The notes under the pieces: model-generated
The model's input: only the letters and a program-made list of their open reading frames with translations
Databases searched by the model: none
What the model was told of the DNA's origin: nothing
Translations under genes and position numbers: made by a program
Source: Mycetocola zhadangensis
GTDB taxonomy: Bacteria; Actinomycetota; Actinomycetes; Actinomycetales; Microbacteriaceae
Assembly (NCBI RefSeq): GCF_003668565.1
Contig: NZ_RCWJ01000002.1
Span: 124,001-188,000, forward strand
Direction: 5' to 3'
Length of the DNA stretch: 64,000 nt
Shown here: one piece after another, positions 43,915-52,034 of the stretch
Position numbering within the stretch: the first letter of the stretch is position 1
Layout: each line of letters starts with the position of its first letter

Positions 43915-45612
43915 GTGGCTGACGAACAACGCCTGCTCGCGGGGCGCTATCTCGTCGGCGACCTGATCGGTCGCGGTGGAATGGCCAACGTTTACCGCGG
44001 GACAGACACCAAGCTCGGACGTACAGTCGCGATCAAAATCCTCAAGGCCGATCTGGCAACGGATCCCGCGTTCCGTACGCGCTTCCGCCAGGAAGCACAG
44101 GCGGCGTCACGCATGGCGCACCCCACGATTGTGCGGGTCTTCGACGCCGGCGAGGAAACCGTCAAGAGTGACGACGGTCGCGTGACGCGCGAACCGTTCA
44201 TCGTGATGGAGTACGTCCACGGTGAAACCCTGAAAACGGTCATCGCCGAAGGGCCGATCGAGGCCTCACGCGCCGTCACGATCGCAGAAGGCATCCTCAC
44301 GGCACTCGAGTACTCGCACCGTGCCGGCGTCGTCCACCGCGACATCAAACCCGGCAACGTGATGATCACGACTGAGGGCAACGTCAAAGTCATGGACTTC
44401 GGCATCGCCCGCGCCGTTTCCGACTCGTCATCGACCGTCGCACAGACCACCGCGATCCTCGGCACAGCCTCGTACTTCTCGCCGGAACAGGCGAAGGGTG
44501 AGACCGTCGACGCACGAACCGACCTGTACTCAACCGGTGTGGTCCTCTTCGAGATGCTCACGGGTCGCGCGCCCTTCCGTGGCGACACCGCTGTGGCCGT
44601 TGCCTATCAGCACGTGAGCGAAACAGCGGTGAAGCCGTCGAGTGTGAACTCCAAGGTCTCACCGGCCCTCGACAGCGTTGTCATGCGCGCGCTCAAGAAG
44701 GACAGGTACGAGCGCTACCAGACTGCGGCTGAATTCCGTGACGATGTCGAACTTGCCGGTAGCGGCAAGATCCCGGTGCACCGGGACAACGACGAAGTTG
44801 CCACAGCCCTCTTCGGCCCGTCGCCGACCGCCGCTTCGAGCACCGAGCAGGCGCTTCGCCAGCTCACCAGCGACGACTCTGTCACTCGCACGCAGCGCCG
44901 CCCACCAGTGGTGTGGATCTGGGCGGGCATCGCCTCTGTCGCCGTTGTGATGATCGCCGTCATGATCTGGGTTCTCTCGCTGGGCTCGGCGCAGCCCCTT
45001 CCGGCAGCATCACGCGCCGTTCCCGATCTCGCTGGCGTGAGCGAACAAAGCGCAGTCGATACCCTGAGCGAGCTCGACCTCGTGGCGAGCGTCGTCAACG
45101 AGATCAGCCCCGATGTTGCACAGGGCACCGTCATCCGCACCGATCCTGGTGAGGGAAGCAAGGTCCCGCCGAAGACCGTTGTTCGTGTTGTTGTTTCCAC
45201 TGGCGCCCCGACCGTGGCGGTTCCCGATGTATCGAATAAGTCGACTGAGCAGGCGCAAACGGATCTCACGGGTGCCGGACTGTCCGTCGGCGCCATCAAC
45301 CGCGAGAACTCTCCGGACAAAGCTGCGGGGACCGTCATCAGCACAGACCCCGTCGCCGCAACAGAGGTCGCCGAGGGTACAACTGTGAACCTGCTCGTCT
45401 CGAGCGGTCTCGTCACCATCCAGGATGTTCGCGGTCAGAGCCTCAACGTGGCCACCGACCTTCTGGAGGACCCGACAGTGGGCCTCAGCGTCCTGCCGAA
45501 GCCAGACCCCGCCTGTGTGACCGAACCGGGTAACCCCGTCACGAACCAGTCCCTGGCCCCCGGCGACGTCCCCCAGCAGTCGGAAATCGAACTCACTTAC
45601 TGCACCGGCTAG
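43915..45612 (+). CDS. pknB: Ser/Thr kinase PknB with three PASTA repeats
   Basis: A 565-residue receptor kinase. The kinase domain has GRGGMANVYRG, VAIKILKADL, HRDIKPGNVM, DFGIARA and SPEQ. A single span (VVWIWAGIASVAVVMIAVMIW) lies near 345. The outer part has three PASTA repeats of about 65 residues (VPDLAGVSEQSAVDTLSELD, VPDVSNKSTEQAQTDLTGAG, IQDVRGQSLNVATDLLED) which in homologues bind muropeptides or lipid II. The last repeat carries two cysteines. It has its own ribosome-binding site (AAGGAG) after a 59-bp gap. Confidence 0.95.
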   Translation: MADEQRLLAGRYLVGDLIGRGGMANVYRGTDTKLGRTVAIKILKADLATDPAFRTRFRQEAQAASRMAHPTIVRVFDAGEETVKSDDGRVTREPFIVMEYVHGETLKTVIAEGPIEASRAVTIAEGILTALEYSHRAGVVHRDIKPGNVMITTEGNVKVMDFGIARAVSDSSSTVAQTTAILGTASYFSPEQAKGETVDARTDLYSTGVVLFEMLTGRAPFRGDTAVAVAYQHVSETAVKPSSVNSKVSPALDSVVMRALKKDRYERYQTAAEFRDDVELAGSGKIPVHRDNDEVATALFGPSPTAASSTEQALRQLTSDDSVTRTQRRPPVVWIWAGIASVAVVMIAVMIWVLSLGSAQPLPAASRAVPDLAGVSEQSAVDTLSELDLVASVVNEISPDVAQGTVIRTDPGEGSKVPPKTVVRVVVSTGAPTVAVPDVSNKSTEQAQTDLTGAGLSVGAINRENSPDKAAGTVISTDPVAATEVAEGTTVNLLVSSGLVTIQDVRGQSLNVATDLLEDPTVGLSVLPKPDPACVTEPGNPVTNQSLAPGDVPQQSEIELTYCTG

Positions 45613-45912
45613 TCCTCCGGCGCGAACCCGCGGGTACCGCCATGCTCGACTGAGTGCGGGGGCGTCACGCGCCTCGTGTTGGTCGTCTCGGCGTGCGACA
45701 AGCTTTTTGCAATCGGGGTCGGCGCGCTCGCTCTCGACACCAGCGCCGACCGGCTGACACCGTAAGCCGTCGCCCGCATCGCTGGCGCCCCACAAGCAGC
45801 TATGCGGTCTACGAGGCCCGCGCCTATCGCCGACTGTGCTCCCGCGCATCGGTGATGTTCCGCCTCGGGGTTCTCGCAGCGCCGAGGTGATTTTGCGAGC
45901 GGATGCCACGAC
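45613..45912. other. Intergenic region, nothing recognisable
   Basis: 300 bp between pknB and the convergent DUF3618 gene. Short frames here have arginine-rich, low-complexity translations and no ribosome-binding sites. I see no RNA gene or repeat before the terminator at 45913. Confidence 0.4.
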
Positions 45913-45960
45913 ACAAGAAAAGCGGTGACCGCGACGTGAGTCGCGGCCACCGCTTCTTGT
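45913..45960. terminator. Bidirectional terminator after pknB
   Basis: A long stem (ACAAGAA, AGCGGTG and CCGCGAC on the left arm, their complements on the right, two internal mismatches or bulges) with a GTGA loop lies between convergent pknB and the DUF3618 gene. Confidence 0.8.
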
Positions 45961-45969
45961 CTGAACTGA

Positions 45970-46644
45970 TTACCGGAGCGTGTTGTCGCTCGAGTAGTCG
46001 GTCGTGCTAGGCAGTCCGCCGCCGTCCGGGGAAACATAACCCTCGGTGGAGTACGTGTCCGTGCCAGACGTGGTGTCGGACGACGAGTCGTCTCCGCCAC
46101 CGCGGATGTCGTCAGACTGGGACTTAGCGTCGTCCTTGACGTTGGAGACGGCTTCGGCAGCCGCCCCCTTCACGGACTCAGCCGCTTCCTTTGCCGGCTC
46201 CTTGAGGTCCTCAGCGAAGCCCTTTGCGGTCTCCTTGAGGTCGTCGACGAGGGGCGCTGCCTTGTCCTTCGCGGTCTGAGCGAACTGCCTCTCCTTGCTG
46301 GAGGCAGGAATCAGCGAGGCCGCAAGCAGGCCAATGCCGAAGGCGATGACGCCGACGGCGACCGGGTTGCCCTTCGCTTTGCTGACTGCGGAGGAGGGCA
46401 TGTTGCCGACGTGGGACGCCTTATCACCGACGTGCGAGGCAGCGTCGCTCAGGTGAGACGTGGCGTTGTCCGCGACGCCCATGACGTTGTCCTTAACCTT
46501 ACGGCCGAAGCCCTTGACCTTTTCGGTCTGGCGGTGCGCAATGCTCGACGGGCTTACCTTGTCGGCGAGGGCGTCGACGTCGTTGCCGAGTTCACGGCGT
46601 GTTTCCTCGATTTCCTGGCGGATTGCTTCGGGGTTGTTCGTCAT
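45970..46644 (-). CDS. DUF3618 membrane-associated protein
   Basis: A 224-residue protein. The N-terminus (EAIRQEIEETRRELGNDVDAL) is the DUF3618 signature. A helical repetitive middle (SHLSDAASHVGDKASHVGN), one hydrophobic span (NPVAVGVIAFGIGLLAASLI), amphipathic Lys/Glu-rich helices and a Ser/Thr/Asp-rich tail follow. DUF3618 proteins commonly pair with a DUF1469/holin-family protein, as here, and are thought to associate with the envelope under stress; no biochemical function is established. It starts in an ATGA overlap with the holin-family gene. Confidence 0.85.
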   Translation of the reverse strand: MTNNPEAIRQEIEETRRELGNDVDALADKVSPSSIAHRQTEKVKGFGRKVKDNVMGVADNATSHLSDAASHVGDKASHVGNMPSSAVSKAKGNPVAVGVIAFGIGLLAASLIPASSKERQFAQTAKDKAAPLVDDLKETAKGFAEDLKEPAKEAAESVKGAAAEAVSNVKDDAKSQSDDIRGGGDDSSSDTTSGTDTYSTEGYVSPDGGGLPSTTDYSSDNTLR

Positions 46645-47054
46645 CTCTGATCCTCACTTGTCTTGAATGCCTCAGGCACCTTTTTCAGTGTTTCTGCAGT
46701 CTTGGGCGCACCCTTGATCTCTTCGACTTCCTTCTTTCCGCGCATCGCCAGAACTGCTGCGACGATGCCCCAGATGACGGCGACGATAATCGCCGACCAG
46801 ACATTGCCTGTCAGGTAGCCGAGGCCCCACCAGAGTGCGATGGAAAGAAACAGGAGAACGAAGAAACCGGCGATTCCAGCTCCACCGAACATCCCGGCAC
46901 CCTTACCGGCCTTCTTGGCCGATTCGGACAACTCAGCCTTGGCGAGTTCTACTTCCTGCCGGAACAGCGTCGAGATATCTTTGGACACCTCGCCGAGGAG
47001 CTGGCCGAGGGACTCGGTCTGCCCATTGGGGTCTGGTACATAAGGGTCGGTCAT
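46641..47054 (-). CDS. Phage-holin-family (DUF1469) membrane protein
   Basis: A 137-residue protein with an amphipathic N-terminus (SLGQLLGEVSKDISTLFRQEVELAKAEL, the family signature), two membrane spans (GIAGFFVLLFLSIALWWGLG and NVWSAIIVAVIWGIVAAVLA) and a Lys/Glu-rich tail. Despite the family name these chromosomal proteins are not lysis holins. It overlaps both neighbours by 4 bp (ATGA), so the three genes form one tightly coupled operon. Confidence 0.85.
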   Translation of the reverse strand: MTDPYVPDPNGQTESLGQLLGEVSKDISTLFRQEVELAKAELSESAKKAGKGAGMFGGAGIAGFFVLLFLSIALWWGLGYLTGNVWSAIIVAVIWGIVAAVLAMRGKKEVEEIKGAPKTAETLKKVPEAFKTSEDQR

Positions 47055-47719
47055 CGAAGATCACCGGATTCGGTGTAACCGCCAGTGGTGACTGGCTCAA
47101 CGTAACCGGTGTCGGTCGTGTAGCCGGGCTCAGTGACGGTTGTCGTTGTGTCGGCGTATGCCGGCGGAGCGACGTAGCCGAGGTCAGCGGCCGTCGAGTC
47201 GAAGGTCTGGGTCGGTGCCGCGTACCCGTTCGATGTTGACGACGATGAGGTACTCGTCGAGTCATCTCCACCGGTCAGCGACTTTGCCAGCCGACCAACG
47301 ACGATTCCCGCACCGGCGGCGATGGCGATGAAAACGCCGGGACGCTGACGTGCGAAACGCTTGACGTCGTCGAGCAGCCCTGCCGGGTCGCGGTCTTCGA
47401 GCCAGCCTGCGACACCTTCGACACGCGAAGCGGCCTGCGAGACCAGGTTGGATGCCATGCCCGGCGTCTCGGACGAGTCTGCCATTGTGCGCAGCTGGTC
47501 GCTCACCGTGCGGACGCCGCTTGCGGCGCGTTCCTGCTGGGTTGTTACCTGCCCGCTGAGCTGCGAGCGAACTTCGCCGAACAGGTTCTTCGCCTGCGCG
47601 CCGACTTCCTGCTTGACGTTTGATGCGCCGTCTGCCGCAGTAGACGCGACGTGGCTTCCGGCTCCGCGAACGCGATCGGTGGTGGATGTATCGTCTGCAC
47701 CTGTTGAAGTTTGGGTCAT
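47051..47719 (-). CDS. Hypothetical membrane protein leading the DUF3618 operon
   Basis: A 222-residue protein. The N-terminal half is amphipathic helix (SNVKQEVGAQAKNLFGEVRSQL, SGVRTVSDQLRTMADSS, VEGVAGWLEDRDPAGLLDDV). A span follows (RPGVFIAIAAGAGIVVGRL), then a Thr/Tyr/Pro-rich extracellular-type tail (GYAAPTQTF, GYVAPPAY, GYTTDTGYVEPV). GAGGAGG lies upstream of the ATG at 47719; an in-frame ATG at 47755 precedes that site and is unlikely. On the minus strand a TTGACA at about 47788 may be a -35 box. Function unknown; it is the first gene of a three-gene envelope/stress operon. Confidence 0.75.
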   Translation of the reverse strand: MTQTSTGADDTSTTDRVRGAGSHVASTAADGASNVKQEVGAQAKNLFGEVRSQLSGQVTTQQERAASGVRTVSDQLRTMADSSETPGMASNLVSQAASRVEGVAGWLEDRDPAGLLDDVKRFARQRPGVFIAIAAGAGIVVGRLAKSLTGGDDSTSTSSSSTSNGYAAPTQTFDSTAADLGYVAPPAYADTTTTVTEPGYTTDTGYVEPVTTGGYTESGDLR

Positions 47720-48005
47720 GATTCTTCCTCCTCGGAGGAGACCGAGCCACCGCATCGGTGTGAACGGTGGCGTTATGGTCTCGAGTCGTGTGTCAAGAAT
47801 CTTCGCCCGATTCGGAAGTTAAGCCAAGCTTTCAACCAAGGCTTGACACCCTGCGAAGAGGGGAGTATCGCGCGGCTGCGAGAACCGAGAAATAGGCGAA
47901 CTCACAACCCAATTCGGGCCCTTGCGGAGGGCACTGTGAGGGAGTAGGCATGAGGAATCCGGGACCACGTGAGGGGAGCTACGGCTACGGCCGGGACCGC
48001 TCAGA

Positions 48006-48995
48006 GTGGAGGCTGTTACGCATCACGCCAAGCGCCCAGCATTCGCAATTGCGGTTCTGATACTTCTCTTCGGTGCCAGCGGCTGTTCGGCTCCCACCGG
48101 AGCCGGTTCGGCGGACGCCGATTTGTGCCAGGAATCCACCGATACACCAACGGTTGTTGACTCGACCGACCGACCTCTCGCCTTCACGTCTGACCGCTCG
48201 GGAAACTTTCATTTGTGGTTGATGGCAATCGACGGATCAGATCCGGTCCAACTGACCACCGGTGACAATACCGGATTTATGCCTGCCTGGTCTCCGGACG
48301 GGACACGACTGGCGTTCGCATCCGCCGTCGATCAGGAACATTACGGCGATATCTGCGTGATCAACGCTGACGGCACGGGCCTGCGTAACCTCACTAACTC
48401 CGCCGACACGGCGGAGTACGTCCCCACCTGGTCACCCGACGGCACGCAAATCGTTTATGTGCGCTGGGGCGAGAGCGTCAGTGAGATTCATGTCATGAAC
48501 AGTGACGGCGGGAAAAGTCGTATGCTCACGTCAAATGGCGAGTGGCCGAAATGGTCCGCGGACGGCGAGCAAATTGTGTTCGTTTCTGACCGCGGCTCCA
48601 CCGGAACAGAACTCTGGACCATGGCTCCGGACGGCAGCGATCAGACCGTGCTGACGGACATGGACGGTGCACCAACGGAACCCTCCTGGTCGCCCGACGG
48701 AGAGGCGATAGCCTTCGTGCTGGGCACAGGCAACATCGAGGATTCTGACCCGGTGAAATGGAACGAGGACATATTCGTGATGCCCGCGAACGGTGGGCCG
48801 GCCAGGCAAATCACGAGCTCCCAGGGAAATGACCACTGGCCTCCGGCGTGGTCACCGGATGGTACCCAGCTGGCCTTCACGGCTGATGGGAAGGCGAACG
48901 TCGGCAAGATCGTGATCGTCGACCTGGATTCCCTCGACATAGAGACCGTGAGCAACGGCGATGGTCACGATATGTTCCCCGCCTGGCGTCACTAA
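48006..48995 (+). CDS. TolB-like beta-propeller lipoprotein
   Basis: A 329-residue exported lipoprotein. The signal peptide ends in lipobox GASGC (Cys27). The mature part is a six-bladed PD40/TolB-type propeller with repeating AWSPDGTRLAFAS, TWSPDGTQIVYVR, KWSADGEQIVFVSD, SWSPDGEAIAFV and AWSPDGTQLAFTAD. No Tol system is expected in this Gram-positive cell, so a binding or scaffold role at the membrane surface is more likely than a TolB role. The start is a GTG. It is convergent with trpG, with 7 bp between the stops. Confidence 0.8.
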   Translation: MEAVTHHAKRPAFAIAVLILLFGASGCSAPTGAGSADADLCQESTDTPTVVDSTDRPLAFTSDRSGNFHLWLMAIDGSDPVQLTTGDNTGFMPAWSPDGTRLAFASAVDQEHYGDICVINADGTGLRNLTNSADTAEYVPTWSPDGTQIVYVRWGESVSEIHVMNSDGGKSRMLTSNGEWPKWSADGEQIVFVSDRGSTGTELWTMAPDGSDQTVLTDMDGAPTEPSWSPDGEAIAFVLGTGNIEDSDPVKWNEDIFVMPANGGPARQITSSQGNDHWPPAWSPDGTQLAFTADGKANVGKIVIVDLDSLDIETVSNGDGHDMFPAWRH

Positions 48996-49002
48996 CCTGG
49001 TG

Positions 49003-49653
49003 CTAGCTTCGGCTGGACTCCGCCTGCATCAGGGGGGTGAGGCCCTTGGCCGTCTCCGCAGCCTGGGGAAGGCCGGCCGCTGCGAGCCAGTTACCCAACA
49101 TGAGGTAGCCGCCCTCAGTGAGCACGCTTTCCGGGTGAAACTGCACGCCGAAGATGGGCGCAGTGGCGTGCCGGAGTCCCATGATCACGCCGCCAGCCGT
49201 GTGACTGGTCACTTCAAGGTCCGCGGGCACAGTTCCGTTTACGACGGCAAGGGAGTGATACCGGGTTGCGGTGAACGGCTGGGGCACCCCGGAGTAGAAG
49301 GAACTGCCGTCGTGCTCGACCAGCGATGTCTTTCCGTGCATGAGTTCCTCGGCGTTGGTAACCGTTGCGCCGAACGCCTCGGCAATCGCCTGGTGCCCGA
49401 GACAGACACCGAGCAGCGGTGTTTCGGAGTCGAGTGCGGCGTTCACGACCGCGATCGAGACGCCGGCGTCTGCAGGGGTTCCGGGGCCGGGCGAAACGAG
49501 AACAGCGTCGTACTCGGAAAGCCGCGCCGCGGCATCCGCTTTCTTGAAGGTGTCGTTTCGCACAACATCGGTCTCGGCACCGAGTTGGAGCAGATAGCCG
49601 TTCAATGTGTAGACGAAACTGTCGTAGTTGTCGATCACAAGTACTCGAGTCAC
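49003..49653 (-). CDS. trpG: Glutamine amidotransferase, TrpG/PabA type
   Basis: A 216-residue class I amidotransferase that supplies ammonia to an anthranilate or aminodeoxychorismate synthase partner encoded elsewhere. It begins VLVIDNYDSFVYTL. The oxyanion segment is VLVSPGPGTP, the catalytic cysteine lies in LLGVCLGHQAIAEAFGA, and the His-Glu pair in FGVQFHPESVLTEGG. The gene occupies the conserved trpG slot next to pknB in actinobacteria. It is the last gene of a run with the sortase and a microprotein. Assignment to Trp or folate synthesis cannot be made from this gene alone. Confidence 0.92.
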   Translation of the reverse strand: MTRVLVIDNYDSFVYTLNGYLLQLGAETDVVRNDTFKKADAAARLSEYDAVLVSPGPGTPADAGVSIAVVNAALDSETPLLGVCLGHQAIAEAFGATVTNAEELMHGKTSLVEHDGSSFYSGVPQPFTATRYHSLAVVNGTVPADLEVTSHTAGGVIMGLRHATAPIFGVQFHPESVLTEGGYLMLGNWLAAAGLPQAAETAKGLTPLMQAESSRS

Positions 49654-49661
49654 GTCAGCCT

Positions 49662-49820
49662 CTACTCTTCAACGGTTACTTCTTGCGTGTCGACGATGTC
49701 TTGCACCCAGGGAAAGACCCACGTCGCCAACACATACAAAACTACAGCGATCAGAACGATCACAATGAGAATGCGCACCCAGATCGGTCCGGGGAGGGCG
49801 CGCCAGAGGGCCGCATACAT
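49662..49820 (-). CDS. 52-residue membrane microprotein between sortase and trpG
   Basis: A complete frame starting MYAALWRALPGPIW, with one strong hydrophobic helix (ILIVIVLIAVVLYVLATWVF) and an acidic tail (DIVDTQEVTVEE). It starts 3 bp after the sortase stop and ends 8 bp before the trpG start, all on the minus strand, so it fills the gap exactly as an operon member would. The predicted topology is a single-span protein. No named family; it is easily missed because of its size. Confidence 0.75.
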   Translation of the reverse strand: MYAALWRALPGPIWVRILIVIVLIAVVLYVLATWVFPWVQDIVDTQEVTVEE

Positions 49821-49823
49821 GAT

Positions 49824-50630
49824 CTAGCTCTCCAGAGGTTCGGTGAGGGAGTCGGGTGGGCCGGCTGCCGCGGGAGTCCAGGATTCGAACAGGCCGTAGG
49901 CGACGATGCGCTCGGCTTGCGAAAAGACGGGGTTGCAGCTCGTCAGGGTGATGACTGAATCGGTGGCGACGACGCCATCGGCTTGCGGAACAGCATCAAG
50001 CACCCCGACACCCGACGGCTGCACATACTCGGTCGAGCGATAGCGGTAGGTGTACCAACCCTCGGGTACTTCGATCACAATGGCATCGCCGACCTGGAGG
50101 GAACCGATGGCGTTGAGCGGTTTTCCGTGGGTGTTGCGGTGACCGGCGATGGCGAAGTTTCCCACCTGACCCGGCATCTGTGTGTCGGGGTAGTGCCCAA
50201 GACCGAGGGGGTCGAGGGTGCGCGCCTTCGATACGCCACCCGACAGTTTGGCCGCGTAGTCGGGTCCGAAACGCGGAACGTGCATGATGCCGAAAGTCTC
50301 GGCGTCTCCCGGCTGGGGAAGAATCACCGGTTCGCCGTAATCCACAGGCTGTGAATTACTCTCGGAGGGGATCGGATCGGCCGTGGGCCGGGTCGCCGCC
50401 CACTGTTGACTGAGTTTCGCAGCCTCGTTGTCCTGTGCCGCTCGAACTATCGCGTCGTTTACCCAGAGCTGCCAAACGAGGAAAAGCATGACCAAAACTC
50501 CGCCTGTGATCAGGAGTTCTCCAATCACCCCGACCACACTGATCCGTGACGTCGGGCGCGGAGCCTTCGTCGCCGACTGACGCCGGCGGGCCGCCCGGGT
50601 GCTCGGCGCTTCTGGCTCGATCGAAGACAT
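49824..50630 (-). CDS. Class E sortase
   Basis: A 268-residue membrane-anchored transpeptidase. After a basic leader there is one span (LLITGGVLVMLFLVWQLWV). The catalytic domain shows the histidine in NFAIAGHRNTHG, the cysteine in ITLTSCNPVFSQAERIVAYG with the following arginine, and the class E style TLTSC motif. Class E sortases are housekeeping enzymes of high-GC Gram-positives and recognise LAxTG signals. The ice-binding protein at 22639 carries LAATG. This locus (between crgA and pknB) is the usual place for the gene in actinobacteria. Confidence 0.92.
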   Translation of the reverse strand: MSSIEPEAPSTRAARRRQSATKAPRPTSRISVVGVIGELLITGGVLVMLFLVWQLWVNDAIVRAAQDNEAAKLSQQWAATRPTADPIPSESNSQPVDYGEPVILPQPGDAETFGIMHVPRFGPDYAAKLSGGVSKARTLDPLGLGHYPDTQMPGQVGNFAIAGHRNTHGKPLNAIGSLQVGDAIVIEVPEGWYTYRYRSTEYVQPSGVGVLDAVPQADGVVATDSVITLTSCNPVFSQAERIVAYGLFESWTPAAAGPPDSLTEPLES

Positions 50631-50665
50631 GCGGGCAAGTCTATCCGGCGCGCCTCAGGGGGAGA

Positions 50666-50742
50666 TGTCCACACTTTCCACGGGGTTCTCCACACAGTTA
50701 TCCACAGGCTGGGGATAATTACACCGGTGTAATTGTCCACAC
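50666..50742. promoter_or_regulatory. DnaA-box cluster upstream of the sortase gene
   Basis: Within 77 bp there are exact boxes TTATCCACA (50699-50707) and TTGTCCACA (50734-50742), plus one-mismatch copies at 50666-50674, 50687-50695 and, on the minus strand, 50712-50720. A perfect 18-bp palindrome AATTACACCGGTGTAATT (50718-50735) sits between them. The rest of the 239-bp gap has no gene. Confidence 0.7.
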
Positions 50743-50786
50743 TGTTAATGAGGGTGTTAATAACTCGCGACCCGGAGTTTTGCGGC
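50737..50786 (+). repeat. Dispersed AT-rich repeat, copy A
   Basis: About 50 bp starting TCCACACTGTTAAT and ending near CCCGGAGTTTTGCG. It recurs at 55145-55194 with about five substitutions and a 2-base insertion. It overlaps the last DnaA box of the cluster. Confidence 0.7.
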
Positions 50787-50869
50787 TTTCAGCGTTAAAT
50801 GCGAAATCACCCGCTGCGAGGCCGCCCGGAGCGGCTTCGCAGATCGGGTGATCTCGAAGATGGGGCTGG

Positions 50870-51115
50870 TTAGCGCCAGCGGGTTGTCATGAGGAAGCCG
50901 ATGAAAGCGATTCCGAAACCAACAACAATGTTCCACGATTCCAGTGCCGCAATCGGGAGGGCGCCCTGGCTGACGTAGAAGACGATGATCCAGATGAGAC
51001 CGACGAGCATAAAGCCGAACATCACCGGCTTGAACCACACCGGGTTGGGTGCCTGTTCGCCGGATCGCTGCGCGCTCGTTGGCGCTTGGGTGCTCTTCGT
51101 CTTCTCGCGTGCCAT
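50870..51115 (-). CDS. crgA: Cell division protein CrgA
   Basis: An 81-residue protein with a polar leader, then PNPVWFKPVMFGFMLVGLIWIIVFY, a short loop (VSQGALPIAAL), and a second span (WNIVVGFGIAFIGFLMTTRWR). The two-span architecture, the PVWF start and the MTTRWR end are typical of CrgA, which helps place FtsI and coordinates septation in actinobacteria. The position next to the sortase and kinase block is conserved. Confidence 0.93.
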   Translation of the reverse strand: MAREKTKSTQAPTSAQRSGEQAPNPVWFKPVMFGFMLVGLIWIIVFYVSQGALPIAALESWNIVVGFGIAFIGFLMTTRWR

Positions 51116-51161
51116 ACGGATGATTCTAGCCGGTAGAGCCGTCGGACCGCGCCTTTGTCGG

Positions 51162-52010
51162 CTAGAAGACGAAGTGAACCAGGCTGAGGGCTATCAACAC
51201 GAGGGAGAAGGCCCCGATCAGAACTGCCTGAAGGCGCTTTTGCCGCAACCTTCTGGTTTGGTAATAGATGAGGCCGACAACCGCACCGCCGATAAGACCG
51301 CCAACGTGGGCCTGCCACGCGACGTTCGTTCCGGGGATGAAACCGATAACCAGATTGATCGCGACGAGAACGAGGAGCCCGTTCATGTTGCCGCCCAGTT
51401 TGCGCTGAATCACGAGGAAGGCGCCCATCAAGCCGAAGATCGCTCCCGACGCGCCCACAACGGCCTGGTTCGGCGCTGAGAGGAACAGAACGCCGAGGGA
51501 GCCAGCGAATGCGGAGATCACATACAGGGCCAGGAATCGAGCCCGCCCAAGCATTGGCTCAAGTGCCTGCCCAAAGAGCCACAACGAGTACATATTGAGG
51601 CCGACGTGAAGGATGAAGTTCTGGGAGTGCACCAACGCTGTGGTCAGCATCCGCCACGGCTCGAACGCAAACGGGTAGGAGTAAAGGCCAGCGTAGAGCA
51701 GGCGCTCGGTGACCCCGAGTCCAGGAATGAGCTGCAGCAAGAAGACCAGTGCCGTTACGGCAAGGATGCTGTAAGTGACAACCGGCTTGTCCGTCGAGCG
51801 GCTGAAGAAACCGGTCCGGGTGCGCGTCCGAGGCGCAGTCTTGCGCTGCTCGTTCATGCACTCCGGACAAATGACGCCGACCGCACCTGGCGTCTGGCAT
51901 TCGCCGCAGACGGTACGCCCACACCGCTGGCAGAGCACGAAGCTCTGACGGTTGGGGTGCCGATAACAGAAGTTGTTGCGCTGAACCGGGGGAGTGGAGT
52001 TCGAGGTCAT
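51162..52010 (-). CDS. Rhomboid intramembrane serine protease with N-terminal zinc finger
   Basis: A 282-residue protein. Residues 12-50 form a cysteine/histidine module (CYRHPNR, LCQRCGRTVCGECQ, VICPECM) likely to bind zinc. After a basic linker about six or seven spans follow, with the rhomboid signature: the serine in VGASGAIFGLMGAFLV, the histidine in WQAHVGGLIGGAVVGL, and HVGLNMYSLWLFGQALE. Rhomboids cleave transmembrane substrates; the substrate here is unknown. The gene sits between ppiA and crgA, the usual actinobacterial location. Confidence 0.9.
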   Translation of the reverse strand: MTSNSTPPVQRNNFCYRHPNRQSFVLCQRCGRTVCGECQTPGAVGVICPECMNEQRKTAPRTRTRTGFFSRSTDKPVVTYSILAVTALVFLLQLIPGLGVTERLLYAGLYSYPFAFEPWRMLTTALVHSQNFILHVGLNMYSLWLFGQALEPMLGRARFLALYVISAFAGSLGVLFLSAPNQAVVGASGAIFGLMGAFLVIQRKLGGNMNGLLVLVAINLVIGFIPGTNVAWQAHVGGLIGGAVVGLIYYQTRRLRQKRLQAVLIGAFSLVLIALSLVHFVF

Positions 52011-52034
52011 CGAATGACCGCTAGCAGCCGTTTG

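Noticed and set aside
46641-47054. Holin-family gene as evidence of a prophage
   Set aside because: DUF1469 proteins are ordinary chromosomal membrane proteins. No phage structural, lysis or integrase genes are nearby.
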